Part shown: positions 32,561 through 40,240 of the stretch, piece by piece
Numbering within the stretch: position 1 is the first letter of the stretch
Layout of the letters: each line of letters begins with the position of its first letter
Source of the DNA: Candidatus Aadella gelida
GTDB lineage: Bacteria; Omnitrophota; Gorgyraeia; Tantalellales; Tantalellaceae
DNA length: 44,620 nucleotides
NCBI GenBank assembly: GCA_030765205.1
Contig: JAVCDB010000010.1
Span: forward strand, 1 to 44,620
Direction of reading: 5' to 3'
Made by a program: the position numbers and the translations under genes
Notes under the pieces: generated by a model
Seen by the model: the letters and a program-made list of their open reading frames with translations, nothing else
What the model was told of the DNA's origin: nothing
Database searches by the model: none

Positions 32561-33784
32561 ATGTATATTCTTATTTTAACAATCCTATTAATTTTTTCAG
32601 CTTTTTTTTCAGGATCAGAAACTGCTTTCTTCTCCTTTGATAAGCTGAGAATGGGGCAGATAGAGAAACTAAAGATCCCTGCGTCTCGACGCGTAATGAA
32701 GCTTCTTAAAGATCCATACAGGCTTCTTGTTACACTTCTGGTAGGTAATACTATTGTCAACATAGCAGCTAGTGCTGTTTTTACGGAGTTTTTTCTCTCT
32801 CGAATGGGAGAAAACGGCATTGGAGTGTCGATTGTTCTTATGACTGTTATAGTACTTATTTTTGGGGAAGTGACACCAAAAATGTTTGCATTGTCACATG
32901 GAGAGAAAATGGCTTTTATGACGGCTCTACCTATAAAAGTCTTGGACACATTGTTTTCTCCGATGCGCGTGGTTTTGACAAGTATAGCGAAATATATTCT
33001 GCGAAGTTTTGGCGTAAAAACATCAATATCTGTGCCGACAGTAACAGAAAGAGAGATAAGATCTATTTTGCATATCTCAAGAAAACACGGAGTGGTGAAG
33101 AAAAAAGAAAAAGATATGATAGAGGGTATTTTTGAATTTAAAGAGTTGAATGCCGCGGATATTATGACTCCTAGGATAGATGTAGAGGCGCTGGATCTTA
33201 CATTAAAAGAAGAAAAGTTAATTGAACAGATGAAAGAGAGTCAATATTCAAGATACCCAGCTTATGTTCATACTTTAGACAATATTGTTGGTATAGTTCA
33301 TGCCAAAGATTTTCTGATAGCTCAAGATGTTCTCGTAAAAGATATTGTAAAGAAACCTTTTTTTGCTCCGGAAAATATGAGAATTGATGACCTTTTGAGG
33401 GAGATGCAAAAAAAACATACCCATATGTCTGTGGTTACTGATGAGTATGGAGTAACTTCTGGGGTTGTTACAATTGAAGATATTTTAGAAGAAATTGTTG
33501 GAGAGATACGAGATGAACTTGATTTTGAAGCTCCAAACATACACATGATATCCAAAAATACTTATGAAGTTGATGGTAGAACTCACATAGATGAAGTGAA
33601 CGAAAAGCTGGGGACAGGAATTGAAACAGAAGAAGTAGACACTATTGGTGGGTTTGTAATATTAAGTATGGGTAAAATTCCGCGCTCAGGAGACAGAGTG
33701 GAATCAGACGGTTTTAGTTTCATTGTTAATGATGTTTCAAAGAACCGTGTTACTAAGCTTACTATAGAGAAAATTAGTCGTTAA
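32561..33784 (+). CDS. CNNM/CorC-type membrane protein with CBS pair
   Basis: This 407-residue protein has an N-terminal CNNM (DUF21) membrane domain with three or four helices (ILILTILLIFSAFFSGSETAFFSFDKLRM... EVTPKMFALSHGEKMAF). Two CBS domains follow (about 195-320, with IMTPRIDVEALDLTL and HTHMSVVTDEYGVTSGVVTIEDILEEIVGEI), and a C-terminal CorC_HlyC domain (IDEVNEKLGTGIETEEVDTIGGFVI). The family includes magnesium and cobalt transporters and proteins historically called hemolysin C; transport is the likelier role. A second, shorter paralogue follows 25 bp downstream. Confidence 0.92.
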   Translation: MYILILTILLIFSAFFSGSETAFFSFDKLRMGQIEKLKIPASRRVMKLLKDPYRLLVTLLVGNTIVNIAASAVFTEFFLSRMGENGIGVSIVLMTVIVLIFGEVTPKMFALSHGEKMAFMTALPIKVLDTLFSPMRVVLTSIAKYILRSFGVKTSISVPTVTEREIRSILHISRKHGVVKKKEKDMIEGIFEFKELNAADIMTPRIDVEALDLTLKEEKLIEQMKESQYSRYPAYVHTLDNIVGIVHAKDFLIAQDVLVKDIVKKPFFAPENMRIDDLLREMQKKHTHMSVVTDEYGVTSGVVTIEDILEEIVGEIRDELDFEAPNIHMISKNTYEVDGRTHIDEVNEKLGTGIETEEVDTIGGFVILSMGKIPRSGDRVESDGFSFIVNDVSKNRVTKLTIEKISR

Positions 33785-33809
33785 GAAAAAACATTGAGGA
33801 AAAAGGGTA

Positions 33810-34808
33810 ATGATAAAGTTGTATATGATTCTTATTTTGGGAGCTATTTTTATGAATGCTTTTTTCTCGGCGGCAGAAACTGCTCTTACAAGCTCCAGCA
33901 AAATTAAGATCAAAGGACTTGCCGATTCCGGGAATGTGCGCGCTGTTAAATTAAGGGAATTTCTTAGCAAAAAAGGCGCATATCTGGGTACGACGCTTGT
34001 AGGAACGAATATCGCAGTTGTTATTACGGCAGCTCTAGCTACGCGCATATTTTCAGAGTTTGTTGATCCTAGAATTGTCCCGGTTGTTGTAGTTGTTGTT
34101 TTGACACCTATTACTCTTCTTTTCGCTGAAATAATACCTAAAATGATAGCGTATCAATCCTCTGAGAGGCTTGCTCTTAATGCCCTGTCTCCTCTTAAAG
34201 TCTTTTTTAGAGTGTTTTATCCGGTTATTGTCTCGATCAATGCAATATCCTCTTTTCTGCTACGTCCTTTCAAACATAGAGAGACATCATGGGATGCTGC
34301 TTTTACTAAGGGGGACATAAAGAGATTACTTCTTATTGGACATGAAGCTGGCGATGTAGAAGCTGATGAAGTTGAATTAATTCATAAGGTTCTGGATTTT
34401 GGTACCAGAAAAGTTGAAAGCATAATGGTACCACTTTATAGAGTTTCCTCTATAGAAGGGGAAGATACGGTCGAGGATCTCAAGAAACTTGTGTCGCTTA
34501 CCGGATTTTCTAGGGTACCAGTTTATGAGGGAGGAAAGAAGAATATAGTTGGAATCGTGAATATTTATGATATACTTTTTGGAGAAACATCTGACCCTGA
34601 TAAAGTGAAAAATTTTATAAGAGATCCTGCATATATTAACAGAAAAGATCCACTTGATATAATGCTTGCTCGGTTGCGTCACAGAGGACAACCCATGGGC
34701 ATAGTTACGGATGATAGCGGGGATGTTTGCGGCATTGTAACAATAGAGGATGCTTTGGAGGCAATAGTCGGGAAGATTGGAGACGCCGAAAAGGGAGACG
34801 TTGAATGA
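33810..34808 (+). CDS. CNNM-type membrane protein with CBS pair, short paralogue
   Basis: This 332-residue protein is a paralogue of the preceding one: DUF21 membrane domain (FMNAFFSAAETALTSSSKIKIKGL..., EIIPKMIAYQSSERLAL) and a CBS pair (IMVPLYRVSSIEGEDTVEDL, MGIVTDDSGDVCGIVTIEDALEAIVGKIGD). The C-terminal CorC_HlyC domain is missing, which explains the shorter length. Tandem long and short CNNM genes are common. It overlaps the next gene by four bases (ATGA), which suggests an ion-transport operon. Confidence 0.9.
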   Translation: MIKLYMILILGAIFMNAFFSAAETALTSSSKIKIKGLADSGNVRAVKLREFLSKKGAYLGTTLVGTNIAVVITAALATRIFSEFVDPRIVPVVVVVVLTPITLLFAEIIPKMIAYQSSERLALNALSPLKVFFRVFYPVIVSINAISSFLLRPFKHRETSWDAAFTKGDIKRLLLIGHEAGDVEADEVELIHKVLDFGTRKVESIMVPLYRVSSIEGEDTVEDLKKLVSLTGFSRVPVYEGGKKNIVGIVNIYDILFGETSDPDKVKNFIRDPAYINRKDPLDIMLARLRHRGQPMGIVTDDSGDVCGIVTIEDALEAIVGKIGDAEKGDVE

Positions 34809-35482
34809 ATCTGATATTTGTTATACCAGTAGTTGCCATCATAGTTATATCCACTTTCATCGTAAAAATAGCATCCGTAGCGCTGAATCTAACGGGTTTG
34901 GACGAGAAGCGTGCTTTTTTTCAATCGCTTTCTGCTTTTACTGGTACAGGGTTTACGACCAGGGATTCAGAGCTGATCGTAAACCATGATATCAGACGAA
35001 GAGTAATAATGTTCCTCATGATATTGGGTAACGCGGGTTTGGTTTCAGTTATCACTACCCTGACGTTATCTTTCTTAAAAGGCGGGTCTACGCCCATACT
35101 TGTCAATACGGTAGTCATTCTTGTCGCAATTCTTCTTCTTATCAAGATAGCAAGCAATAAGGGGATAATGAGACGGTTGACTAAAAAGATACAGGAAAAA
35201 CTTATTAAGAGTTCAACTTTTACAAAACGACCCGTCGAAGAGATCTTGCGTCTAGCCGAAGGCTACGGAATAGCTGAAATAACGTTGACCGAGCAATGCG
35301 CGGATATAGGAAAAACCCTTTTCGAATCGTCTTTGAGGAAGCAGGACATTCTGATACTGGCTATTGAAAGAGGACGTGAAGTTGTCCCTGCGCCGCACGC
35401 ATCAGATCAGCTTTTATTGAACGATACCGTGATATGTTATGGTAAACTTGAAAATATTTCTCGAATAAGCGGACAAAAATAA
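34805..35482 (+). CDS. Membrane protein with C-terminal TrkA-C domain
   Basis: This 225-residue protein has three or so membrane segments (residues 1-26, 69-90 and 98-117). The stretch FQSLSAFTGTGFTTRDSELIVNHDIRRRVIMFLMILGNAGLVS resembles part of TrkH/KtrB ion transporter subunits, including the G-F-T-T-like filter motif. After a charged linker comes a TrkA-C (RCK-C) domain (about 140-220, ITLTEQCADIGKTLFESSLRKQDILILAIERG). It is too short for a full K+ channel, so it may be a regulatory subunit. Operon with the CNNM proteins. Confidence 0.8.
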   Translation: MNLIFVIPVVAIIVISTFIVKIASVALNLTGLDEKRAFFQSLSAFTGTGFTTRDSELIVNHDIRRRVIMFLMILGNAGLVSVITTLTLSFLKGGSTPILVNTVVILVAILLLIKIASNKGIMRRLTKKIQEKLIKSSTFTKRPVEEILRLAEGYGIAEITLTEQCADIGKTLFESSLRKQDILILAIERGREVVPAPHASDQLLLNDTVICYGKLENISRISGQK

Positions 35483-35526
35483 TTTGTATAAAATTTATGT
35501 GTTGAATGAAATATGATGGGAGGAAA

Positions 35527-35670
35527 ATGAGAAGAGCTCTGTCTGTTATATCATTAATTTTGCTAGTGTCATTTCTTGCCGGATGCGGAGAAACGGTTAG
35601 CGGTATGGTAAGGGATACCAAGCGCATCGGTTCCGGAGTACGTAAGGTCTTTGTTAGAGAAGGTAGTTAA
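35527..35670 (+). CDS. Tiny lipoprotein (47 aa), entericidin-like in form
   Basis: A 47-residue reading frame starts at ATG 35527 after GGGAGGAAA. Residues 1-19 are a lipoprotein signal with lipobox LAGC (Cys20), followed by GETVSGMVRDTKRIGSGVRKVFV, an amphipathic, positively charged helix. The layout resembles entericidin-type small lipoproteins, though sequence identity cannot be judged here. It lies between the TrkA-C and radical SAM genes. Confidence 0.72.
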   Translation: MRRALSVISLILLVSFLAGCGETVSGMVRDTKRIGSGVRKVFVREGS

Positions 35671-35687
35671 CGGGTCCTGATACATTC

Positions 35688-36641
35688 GTGATAGAAAATA
35701 AAGCAGCAATAAAAGACAAAATTAAGAGAACCGGTTCCATGTATCCAAAGTTGGCGAACCTTCTGCAAAGATGCGAGTTTTGTCATCATGCGTGTAAGGT
35801 TGACCGAACATCGAAGCAGCGCGGCAAATGCGGATGCGGGCGGGAAATGGTTGTATATACTCATGGTCCGCATCGTGGTGAGGAACCGCCGTTATCTGGT
35901 AAAGACGGTTCCGGAACGATATTTTTCTCTCCATGTAACCTTGAATGCGTATATTGTCAAAATCACAAATTTAGCGCAAAGCAAAATGGAAAGATAGTTT
36001 CTGCCAGGGAACTTGCCGGGATGATGCTGGATCTGCAAGAAAAGAAATGCCACAATATTAATCTTGTCACCCCTACTCCGCACATAGCTTCAATAATAGA
36101 AGCACTTTTTTATGCTTACTCAGACGGGTTAAAAATTCCCGTGATCTATAATACCGCAGGTTATGATTCTCCTGAAGTGATAAACTTACTTGACGGCATC
36201 ATAGATATATACCTGCCTGACATGCGATATTCTTCTAATGAAATGGCTGAAAAATATTCAAAGACACCGGGTTATGTTGAGGTTAATAGAGAGCTGGTTA
36301 AACTTATGAAAGAACAGGTCGGTGATCTCTTTCTTTCAGACGACAATATCGCGACAAGAGGGCTGATAATACGGATATTACTCCTTCCTCAAGACATTTC
36401 CGGCACTGAAAGAACCTTTGATTTTATTCGCACTTATCTTGGAGTTGGTACGTTTTTAAGCGTGATGAGTCAATATTATCCGGCCTATAAAGCAGCCTCA
36501 GATGAAAAATTGAAAGGAAGGATCGGAAAGGCATATTACGACAGGATTCTGGACAAAATGAAGCATCTTGAGCTGCATAATGGATGGATACAGCCCCTAG
36601 AGGGAGGGTTTGATCCCTCTTTTGCAGGCGAAAATTTCTAG
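35688..36641 (+). CDS. Radical SAM protein (PflX/COG1313-like)
   Basis: This 317-residue protein has a cysteine-rich N-terminal part (CEFCHHACKVDRTSKQRGKCGCG) and the radical SAM motif CNLECVYCQN. The body continues with INLVTPTPHIASIIEAL, YNTAGYDSPEVINLLDGIIDIYLPDMRY and TRGLIIRILLLPQDISG. This fits the PflX-type family, related to pyruvate-formate-lyase activating enzymes; the target protein is unknown. The GTG start at 35688 has no clear ribosome site, so an internal ATG at 35739 is possible. Confidence 0.88.
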   Translation: MIENKAAIKDKIKRTGSMYPKLANLLQRCEFCHHACKVDRTSKQRGKCGCGREMVVYTHGPHRGEEPPLSGKDGSGTIFFSPCNLECVYCQNHKFSAKQNGKIVSARELAGMMLDLQEKKCHNINLVTPTPHIASIIEALFYAYSDGLKIPVIYNTAGYDSPEVINLLDGIIDIYLPDMRYSSNEMAEKYSKTPGYVEVNRELVKLMKEQVGDLFLSDDNIATRGLIIRILLLPQDISGTERTFDFIRTYLGVGTFLSVMSQYYPAYKAASDEKLKGRIGKAYYDRILDKMKHLELHNGWIQPLEGGFDPSFAGENF

Positions 36642-36659
36642 CACAAGAGCATATTTTCC

Positions 36660-36687
36660 TTGATTTTCTCTTATATTTATAGATAAT
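36660..36687 (+). promoter_or_regulatory. Candidate promoter for nfnAB
   Basis: TTGATT at 36660-36665 and GATAAT at 36682-36687 with a 16 bp spacer, about 107 bp before nfnA. The predicted leader contains the terminator at 36735. Confidence 0.5.
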
Positions 36688-36734
36688 AGCCAAGAGGGAT
36701 CAATTCCCATTTTCTGGGGTTTTGTTAAACAAAG

Positions 36735-36765
36735 ACGTTTCTCCCGAAAGGAGAACGTTTTTTTT
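36735..36765 (+). terminator. Rho-independent terminator in the leader of nfnA
   Basis: ACGTTTCTCC (36735-36744) pairs with GGAGAACGT (36750-36758) with one bulged T, loop CGAAA, and an eight-T run. It either ends the radical SAM transcript or acts as an attenuator for nfnAB, because a candidate promoter lies upstream of it. A weaker CCCA/TGGG hairpin with T-rich tail lies at 36706-36727. Confidence 0.85.
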
Positions 36766-36794
36766 ATAAAGGGTACAAAATATCGGAGGGAAAC

Positions 36795-37646
36795 ATGCAC
36801 AAAATCATTTACAAAGAAAGACTTAATCCTGAAATATGTCTCCTAAAATTTGAAGCCAAAGATCTTGCCGCGGCATCAAAGGCCGGACAATTCATAATAA
36901 TACGCATTGATGAAGAAGGGGAGAGATTTCCTCTCACTATGTACGATTGGGATGCTTCCGAGGGGAGCGTTACCGTTGTATGTCAAGCCATAGGCGTGAG
37001 CACGAAAAAGCTATGTTCACTTAATGAAGGCGATCATGTTCTTGATCTTGCGGGACCATTAGGACATTCTACGGACACAAAAGACATAGGACGCGTGCTT
37101 TGTATAGGCGGCGGCGTCGGTACAGCTGAAGCATACCCAATAGCAAAAGCTATGCATGAAGCAGGGAATGAGGTTGAGGTTATAATTGGAGCGAGAACAA
37201 AAGATTTGGTGATATGCGAGAAAGAGATCGGGGAATTCTGTGATAAGGTACATGTGACCACGGACGATGGCACGCACGGCCGAAAAGGATTCGTTACGGA
37301 TGTTCTAAAAGAACTTTTGGATAAAGGTGACTATGACCTCGTATTTGCTATAGGACCGGTGATCATGATGAAAATGGTCTCGGAAATGACTAGGCCTAAA
37401 AAAGTAAAGACTTTAGTATCCCTTAACTCCATAATGATAGATGGAACCGGTATGTGCGGAGGGTGCCGTATAAAATACGGTTCTGAATCAAAATTCACTT
37501 GCGTGGATGGTCCTGAATTTGACGGACATAAGGTAGACTTTGATGATCTTATGACCCGGACGGGACAGTACAAAGATAAAGAGAGTATCGCATTAACTAG
37601 GCATGAACATACTTGCCGCATAGGCCTTGGAAAGCAAGAAGACTGA
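36795..37646 (+). CDS. nfnA: NfnA-type ferredoxin:NADP reductase subunit alpha
   Basis: This 283-residue protein has an FAD-binding ferredoxin reductase-like barrel (GQFIIIRIDEEGERFPLTMYD), an NAD-binding domain (IGGGVGTAEAYPIAKAM) and a C-terminal [2Fe-2S] site. That site has Cys221, Cys224 and Cys236 in MIDGTGMCGGCR...FTCVDGPEFDGH, with Asp216 close by. The order and its pairing with the next gene match NfnA of the bifurcating NADH-dependent reduced ferredoxin:NADP+ oxidoreductase (SudB/PyrK-like relatives are possible). TCGGAGGG precedes the start. It would balance electrons among NADH, NADPH and ferredoxin. Confidence 0.9.
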   Translation: MHKIIYKERLNPEICLLKFEAKDLAAASKAGQFIIIRIDEEGERFPLTMYDWDASEGSVTVVCQAIGVSTKKLCSLNEGDHVLDLAGPLGHSTDTKDIGRVLCIGGGVGTAEAYPIAKAMHEAGNEVEVIIGARTKDLVICEKEIGEFCDKVHVTTDDGTHGRKGFVTDVLKELLDKGDYDLVFAIGPVIMMKMVSEMTRPKKVKTLVSLNSIMIDGTGMCGGCRIKYGSESKFTCVDGPEFDGHKVDFDDLMTRTGQYKDKESIALTRHEHTCRIGLGKQED

Positions 37647-37681
37647 AGCAGATCTTCTAAACACTATTAAAAGGATAGATA

Positions 37682-39064
37682 ATGAGAGAACAATCCCCAA
37701 AAGAAAGAATAAAAAATTTCAATGAAGTCCCATATGGTTATTCAGAAGAAGAAGCCGTACAGGAAGCTTCAAGATGTCTGCAGTGTAAGACAAGGCCCTG
37801 CGTTAAAGGGTGTCCGGCGGATATCAAGATTCCTGAATTTATATTGGCTATCAAAGAAAACCGATTTAAAGATGCTATTGGGTTAATAAAAGAGACTAAC
37901 AGCCTTCCTGCCGTATGCGGCAGGGTCTGTCCGCAAGAAGACCAATGTGAGAAGGTCTGTGTTCTTGTTAAGACCGGAAAACCTATTAACATCGGAAGCC
38001 TTGAAAGATTTGCCGCTGATTGGGAGATTGAAAATGATAAAAAGAACCCTAACAAAGATAAGGCTATAGAAAAGAGTTCGAATGACGGAAAGCAAAAGGT
38101 CGCTGTTATCGGAGCCGGACCTGCCGGTCTTACTGCGGCAGCAGACCTTGTAAAGAAAGGGTATGCTGTTACACTTTTTGAAGCTCTTCATAAACCGGGA
38201 GGCGTACTTACATACGGTATCCCTGAATTCCGTTTGCCAAAAGACATAGTACAAAAAGAGGTCAGGAGCATTCAAGAAATGGGTGTGGACCTTAAAATAA
38301 ACTATATTATCGGCAGGATAAAAAAGATAGAGGATCTGCGCAAGGATGGGTATAAAGCATTTTTTATTGCTACAGGTGCCGGTCTACCTTACTTCATGGG
38401 AATCGAAGGTGAAAATCTTAATGGGGTTTATTCTGCAAATGAGTTTTTAACTCGAGTAAACCTTATGAAAGCTTATAAGTTCCCGGAATACGATACTCCG
38501 ATAAATGTTGGGGAAAATGTTGCGGTCATTGGAGCCGGGAATGTGGCAATGGATGCCGCGAGATGCGCTTTAAGATTAGGATCGAAAAAGGTTTATATTG
38601 TGTACAGACGGTCAAAAGCAGAAATGCCCGCCAGGATAGACGAGATACATCATGCAGAGGAAGAAGGAATTATATTCCACCTCCTGACTACTCCTACTAA
38701 AATAACAGGAGATGAGGCAGGACGGGTAAGGAAAATGGTATGCCTTCAGAATAAACTTGGAGAACCTGATGACAGCGGCCGAAGAAGACCCGTTCCCATA
38801 GAAGGTTCCGATTTTGAAATTGATATTGATACGGTCATAGTTGCTATCGGTAACGGTCCCAATCCGCTTTTGCTGAATACCATTGAAGAGCTGGATCTTA
38901 CCAAGTGGGGCAATATCAAGGCAGATGATAGTGGAAAAACGAATGTCCCGGATATTTTCGCAGGTGGAGACATTGTGACGGGAGCCGCAACAGTCATAGC
39001 GGCAATGGGCGCAGGAAAGGGCGCTGCCAACACTATAGATGATTATATCAAGTCCCTGAAATAG
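37682..39064 (+). CDS. nfnB: NfnB / glutamate synthase small subunit-like oxidoreductase
   Basis: This 460-residue protein has two N-terminal cysteine clusters (Cys32, 35, 40 and 44 in CLQCKTRPCVKGC; Cys79, 83, 89 and 93 in CGRVCPQEDQCEKVC) that bind [4Fe-4S] clusters. It then has the FAD motif VIGAGPAGLTAAADL (142-156), VIGAGNVAMDAARCALRLG and YRRSKAEMPARIDEIHHAEEEGI, and a C-terminal NGPNPLL...GDIVTGAATVIAAMGAGKGAA. This matches NfnB, and relatives such as GltD. Position directly after nfnA argues for Nfn. The same NfnAB pair is common in anaerobes with the Wood-Ljungdahl pathway. Confidence 0.91.
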   Translation: MREQSPKERIKNFNEVPYGYSEEEAVQEASRCLQCKTRPCVKGCPADIKIPEFILAIKENRFKDAIGLIKETNSLPAVCGRVCPQEDQCEKVCVLVKTGKPINIGSLERFAADWEIENDKKNPNKDKAIEKSSNDGKQKVAVIGAGPAGLTAAADLVKKGYAVTLFEALHKPGGVLTYGIPEFRLPKDIVQKEVRSIQEMGVDLKINYIIGRIKKIEDLRKDGYKAFFIATGAGLPYFMGIEGENLNGVYSANEFLTRVNLMKAYKFPEYDTPINVGENVAVIGAGNVAMDAARCALRLGSKKVYIVYRRSKAEMPARIDEIHHAEEEGIIFHLLTTPTKITGDEAGRVRKMVCLQNKLGEPDDSGRRRPVPIEGSDFEIDIDTVIVAIGNGPNPLLLNTIEELDLTKWGNIKADDSGKTNVPDIFAGGDIVTGAATVIAAMGAGKGAANTIDDYIKSLK

Positions 39065-39067
39065 AAG

Positions 39068-39095
39068 TTGCAATACATCTATATATGAATATAAT
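39068..39095 (+). promoter_or_regulatory. Promoter for carAB
   Basis: TTGCAA at 39068-39073 and TATAAT at 39090-39095 with a 16 bp spacer, in the 90 bp gap before carA. Confidence 0.75.
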
Positions 39096-39112
39096 ATCCC
39101 TATCCGGGATAT
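39094..39112. promoter_or_regulatory. Palindrome overlapping the carA promoter start region
   Basis: ATATCCC at 39094-39100 and GGGATAT at 39106-39112, a perfect 7 bp inverted repeat with a 5 bp spacer, begins at the end of the -10 box and covers the expected start point. This is a typical place for a repressor operator. No regulator is known from the window. Confidence 0.5.
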
Positions 39113-39154
39113 ATATTCTTTTAACACTTCATATAAGATAAGGATTAAGAAAAA

Positions 39155-40240
39155 TTGAAAGCCATAGTACTATTTGAGGACGGAAAATTGTTTGAGGGGG
39201 AGCATTTTGGTGCTGTAAAGCCAGCCTCTTTTGGAGAGTTAGTCTTCAATACAAGCATGTCTGGGTATCAGGAGATTATTACTGACCCTTCATACAAGGG
39301 ACAGTTAGTTACGATGACATATCCCCTTATTGGGAACTATGGAGTATGTGAAGAAGATGTTGAGTCTACCGGTCCCCAAATAGAAGGATTCATAGTAAAA
39401 GAGTTATGTGAGACTCCTAGCAATTTTCGCTCCCAAATGTCGCTCGACGAATATTTTAAAAAGCATAATGTTATCGGGATACAGGGAGTTGATACTAGAG
39501 CGCTGACCCGGCACCTGCGTACACAAGGTGCTATGAAAGGTGGTATTTTTACCGGACAGAATGATATAGAAAAAGCAATAGACAGGGTAAAAGCTTCTCA
39601 GGGACTAGTAGGACAAGATCTTATAAAAGAAGTTACATGCCCCTCAAGAACAGAATGGAATGCTGAAGGCGAACTAAAAGTCGTAGTACTTGACTGCGGA
39701 GTAAAATATAATATCTTGAGACATCTAGAAAAAAGAGGATGTAAAGTTATCCTTTTCCCGGCCGGAACTGATGCCGAAACTATGCTTAAAGAGAACCCTG
39801 ACGGGATACTTCTTTCGAACGGTCCCGGAGATCCGGAAGGTGCGCCCTATATTCCGGATACGGTACGTTCACTTCTAGGGAAAGTACCTATTTTTGGTAT
39901 ATGTTTGGGTCAACAAATGCTTGGTCTCGCTCTTGGCGGGAAAACATACAAACTTAAATTTGGACATAGAGGCGGGAACCAGCCGGTTAAGGATCTTGCT
40001 ACTGGTAAGGTTAGTATAACTTCTCAGAATCATGGGTTTTGTGTAGACCATGATTCTTTAAAAGACAAAGATGTAGAAGTTACGCATATTAATTTGAATG
40101 ACGGGACAGTTGAAGGTATAAAAAATGAAAAACTGAATTTTCTCAGCGTACAGTTTCATCCCGAAGCGGGACCGGGTCCAAATGATGCTACATACCTTTT
40201 TGATGAATTTATTGAAAACATGAGACAAAAGAAAAAATAA
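39155..40240 (+). CDS. carA: Carbamoyl phosphate synthase small subunit
   Basis: This 361-residue protein is the glutaminase that supplies ammonia to CarB. The N-terminal domain has [37 protein letters not shown]. The class I glutamine amidotransferase domain has [15 protein letters not shown] (nucleophile Cys250) and [14 protein letters not shown] (catalytic His and Glu). The start is TTG at 39155 with AAGGA at 39140-39144. The stop overlaps carB (TAATG). Confidence 0.96.
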   Translation: MKAIVLFEDGKLFEGEHFGAVKPASFGELVFNTSMSGYQEIITDPSYKGQLVTMTYPLIGNYGVCEEDVESTGPQIEGFIVKELCETPSNFRSQMSLDEYFKKHNVIGIQGVDTRALTRHLRTQGAMKGGIFTGQNDIEKAIDRVKASQGLVGQDLIKEVTCPSRTEWNAEGELKVVVLDCGVKYNILRHLEKRGCKVILFPAGTDAETMLKENPDGILLSNGPGDPEGAPYIPDTVRSLLGKVPIFGICLGQQMLGLALGGKTYKLKFGHRGGNQPVKDLATGKVSITSQNHGFCVDHDSLKDKDVEVTHINLNDGTVEGIKNEKLNFLSVQFHPEAGPGPNDATYLFDEFIENMRQKKK

